Source: Clostridia bacterium
GTDB taxonomy: Bacteria; Bacillota; Clostridia; Oscillospirales; CAG-272
Direction of reading: 5' to 3'
DNA: 7,190 nt
Assembly (NCBI GenBank): GCA_017382555.1
Contig: JAFOAB010000257.1
Span: forward strand, 1-7,190
The translations under genes and the position numbers were made by a program. This document shows positions 5,736 through 7,190 of this stretch, piece by piece (the first letter of the stretch is position 1; every line of letters starts with the position of its first letter). The notes under the pieces were generated by a model. It saw nothing but the letters and a program-made list of their open reading frames with translations, was not told where the DNA came from and ran no database searches.

Positions 5736-7190
5736 ATGAAGAAAATCTTAAGCCTGATTGCCCTTTTGCTGTGCGCAGTGCAGATTCTTGCATCGTGTGC
5801 CAACACACCCGCCGTGACGGATGAGGTCACCACCCCGTCGGGTGACGTTACGACGGAGCCTGTGGAGGACAAGCTTGAGCTTACAGACCTCCCCGCCGAA
5901 GGAACACTTCTTTACTACGAGGATTTTGAGCTTGAAGGAGACTACACCTCCGATGAGCTTGTAACTGCGCTTGGCTGGGAGGATCTCGGCAAGGACGGAA
6001 GAGCAATAAACACCACCACAGCAAAGCTCTCTATCCGCAAGCAGGATGGAAGCAAGGCTCTTTCCATCACCAATAACGTTTCCGGCGGAGACAGCAACGA
6101 TTCCTACTTTACTATTATCTCCGGCGATAAGATGAAGTATTTTTCCGACTGTGCGTACACCGTTCAGTACGATCTTAAGTACTCCACCGCTTCCGCAAAC
6201 AATAAGTACATTACCCTGTTGACCGACTTTGGCGGTACGTATTACAACACCTTGCATATCCGCAACGGCGCATACGGAAACAACCAGTACTATCTTGCGG
6301 GTGAGTTTAAAAGCTACGAGGGTGATGGGTATTCCGTAACCGCAACAAGCACCTCAAAGGATAAGAACACCGTTGCATACAAGCTTCTCGGCAAGTATTA
6401 TGACGGAACACAGCTTTTAAAGAACATCAGCATCAGTGTCAGATGCGTTGTCGACCCTCAAAAGGGAATATGCGGATACGTTCGTGTAAATACCGAGGGC
6501 TACCCCGGTACGGGCGTGTGGACTGCGGTCTCGGAGTTAAGCAGCTTCGGAAAGTCGGAGGCGCTTCCCAACAGCAAGTATGGCGGCGGAGCAGTTGTTC
6601 TTAAGGCGGGTAACGGCCAGAACGGTTATATTGACAATGTCGCAATTTGGCTCGGTAAGGGCGATGAGCCTGCCGATAAAACCGCACCGTATCTCGACAC
6701 CGCAAAGTGCCATCTTTATACCAAAAATGGTGAAGATACCGTTTGCTTCCTTTGCGGCGAAAGCTACGAGGTTATAAACGGCGCATCCGAATGGCACCTC
6801 ACCAATGCTCCCGAGTACGATGGCGGCGTTTGGTCCAAGAATGCATATATGGCAGGTGCAAGCGCACTTGACGATACATATTCCGATAAGACGGATAGCA
6901 AGATGCAAATAGTTGCCGAGACCTCCGAGGCGGAGTTCAAGGCGTATGTTGAAAAGCTTGCCGGTCTTTCGAGAATCGAAAAGGATTTCTACCGCGAGGA
7001 CGAGGGTAACATCTACGTTGCTTACCGCTTCACGCAGGGCTCCAAGAAGGATAGACGCGTTTACGCGTACTACTATGCGGCAGAAAAGACCGCAAGAATA
7101 ATTGAAGAATACGGAGAGAGCGTTACCGCAGAGCAGTTTGGCTACGTATATGATAAAAAGGAAGGCGAAACAACGCAGTTCTACCAGTAC
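5736..7190 (+). CDS. Secreted lipoprotein with lectin-like beta-sandwich region (3' truncated)
   Basis: The frame is open for 485 codons to the window edge, with no stop. Residues 1-21 are a lipoprotein signal: MKK, a hydrophobic core, then lipobox LAS-C with the lipidated Cys at 21. A Thr/Pro/Glu linker (about 22-50) follows. Residues about 55-307 look like an all-beta, concanavalin/LamG-type sandwich, opening with YYEDFE (60-65) and closing with YIDNVAIWLG (298-307). That ending is typical of carbohydrate-binding jelly rolls, but the fold call is inference. Next comes a short Cys/His cluster: CH (325-326), CFLCG (337-341) and H354, similar to small zinc-ribbon-like segments. Residues about 386-485 form a mixed alpha/beta region (MQIVAETSEAEF, then Tyr-rich strands) that I do not recognise firmly. 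I recall similar regions ahead of metallo-beta-lactamase-fold hydrolase domains in gut Clostridia proteins, so an enzyme domain may lie beyond the window. The likely location is the outer face of the cytoplasmic membrane, perhaps binding or processing glycans. It is probably co-transcribed with the membrane protein gene upstream. Confidence 0.85.
   Translation, partial: MKKILSLIALLLCAVQILASCANTPAVTDEVTTPSGDVTTEPVEDKLELTDLPAEGTLLYYEDFELEGDYTSDELVTALGWEDLGKDGRAINTTTAKLSIRKQDGSKALSITNNVSGGDSNDSYFTIISGDKMKYFSDCAYTVQYDLKYSTASANNKYITLLTDFGGTYYNTLHIRNGAYGNNQYYLAGEFKSYEGDGYSVTATSTSKDKNTVAYKLLGKYYDGTQLLKNISISVRCVVDPQKGICGYVRVNTEGYPGTGVWTAVSELSSFGKSEALPNSKYGGGAVVLKAGNGQNGYIDNVAIWLGKGDEPADKTAPYLDTAKCHLYTKNGEDTVCFLCGESYEVINGASEWHLTNAPEYDGGVWSKNAYMAGASALDDTYSDKTDSKMQIVAETSEAEFKAYVEKLAGLSRIEKDFYREDEGNIYVAYRFTQGSKKDRRVYAYYYAAEKTARIIEEYGESVTAEQFGYVYDKKEGETTQFYQY

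Noticed and set aside
5748..6257. Minus-strand frames opposite the lipoprotein gene (also 6537-6908)
   Set aside because: The + strand frame has a perfect RBS, a lipobox and an unbroken 485 codons, so the opposite frames are shadows.

Overview
The window reads as a stretch of a Bacillota (Firmicutes) chromosome, most likely from an anaerobic, gut-type member of the class Clostridia. The main reason is the gene order tilS - hpt - ftsH, which is the classical order in Bacillus subtilis and many Clostridia. Purine-rich Shine-Dalgarno sites precede most genes, and the lipoprotein signal is of a common Gram-positive-compatible type. I cannot name a genus from sequence alone.

Layout: every gene found lies on the + strand and the gaps are very short. 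(1) Bases 2-73 hold the last codons of an unidentified upstream gene. (2) tilS (about 30-1442; true start uncertain) encodes tRNA(Ile)-lysidine synthetase. (3) hpt (1457-2008) encodes hypoxanthine phosphoribosyltransferase. (4) ftsH (2027-4117) encodes the membrane-anchored AAA+ zinc protease. (5) 4135-5709 encodes a polytopic membrane protein resembling the DUF6056 / GT-C-like families. (6) 5736-7190 is the start of a secreted lipoprotein with a beta-sandwich, lectin-like region; it runs off the window without a stop. Gaps between consecutive complete genes are 14, 18, 17 and 26 bases. No terminator-like hairpin was seen in them, so one transcript could cover all of them. No stretch longer than 300 bases lacks a gene.

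The first three complete genes are a housekeeping block: decoding of AUA codons, purine salvage and membrane protein quality control. The last two are envelope genes that are not part of the classical tilS-hpt-ftsH block: a probable lipid-linked-sugar or other glycan-related membrane protein (inference) and a carbohydrate-binding-like surface lipoprotein. I see no mobile element, CRISPR array, tRNA or rRNA. The items most worth a second look are the missing conventional start codon next to the good ribosome binding site of tilS, the envelope gene pair joined to the core operon, and the unusual composite architecture of the truncated lipoprotein.
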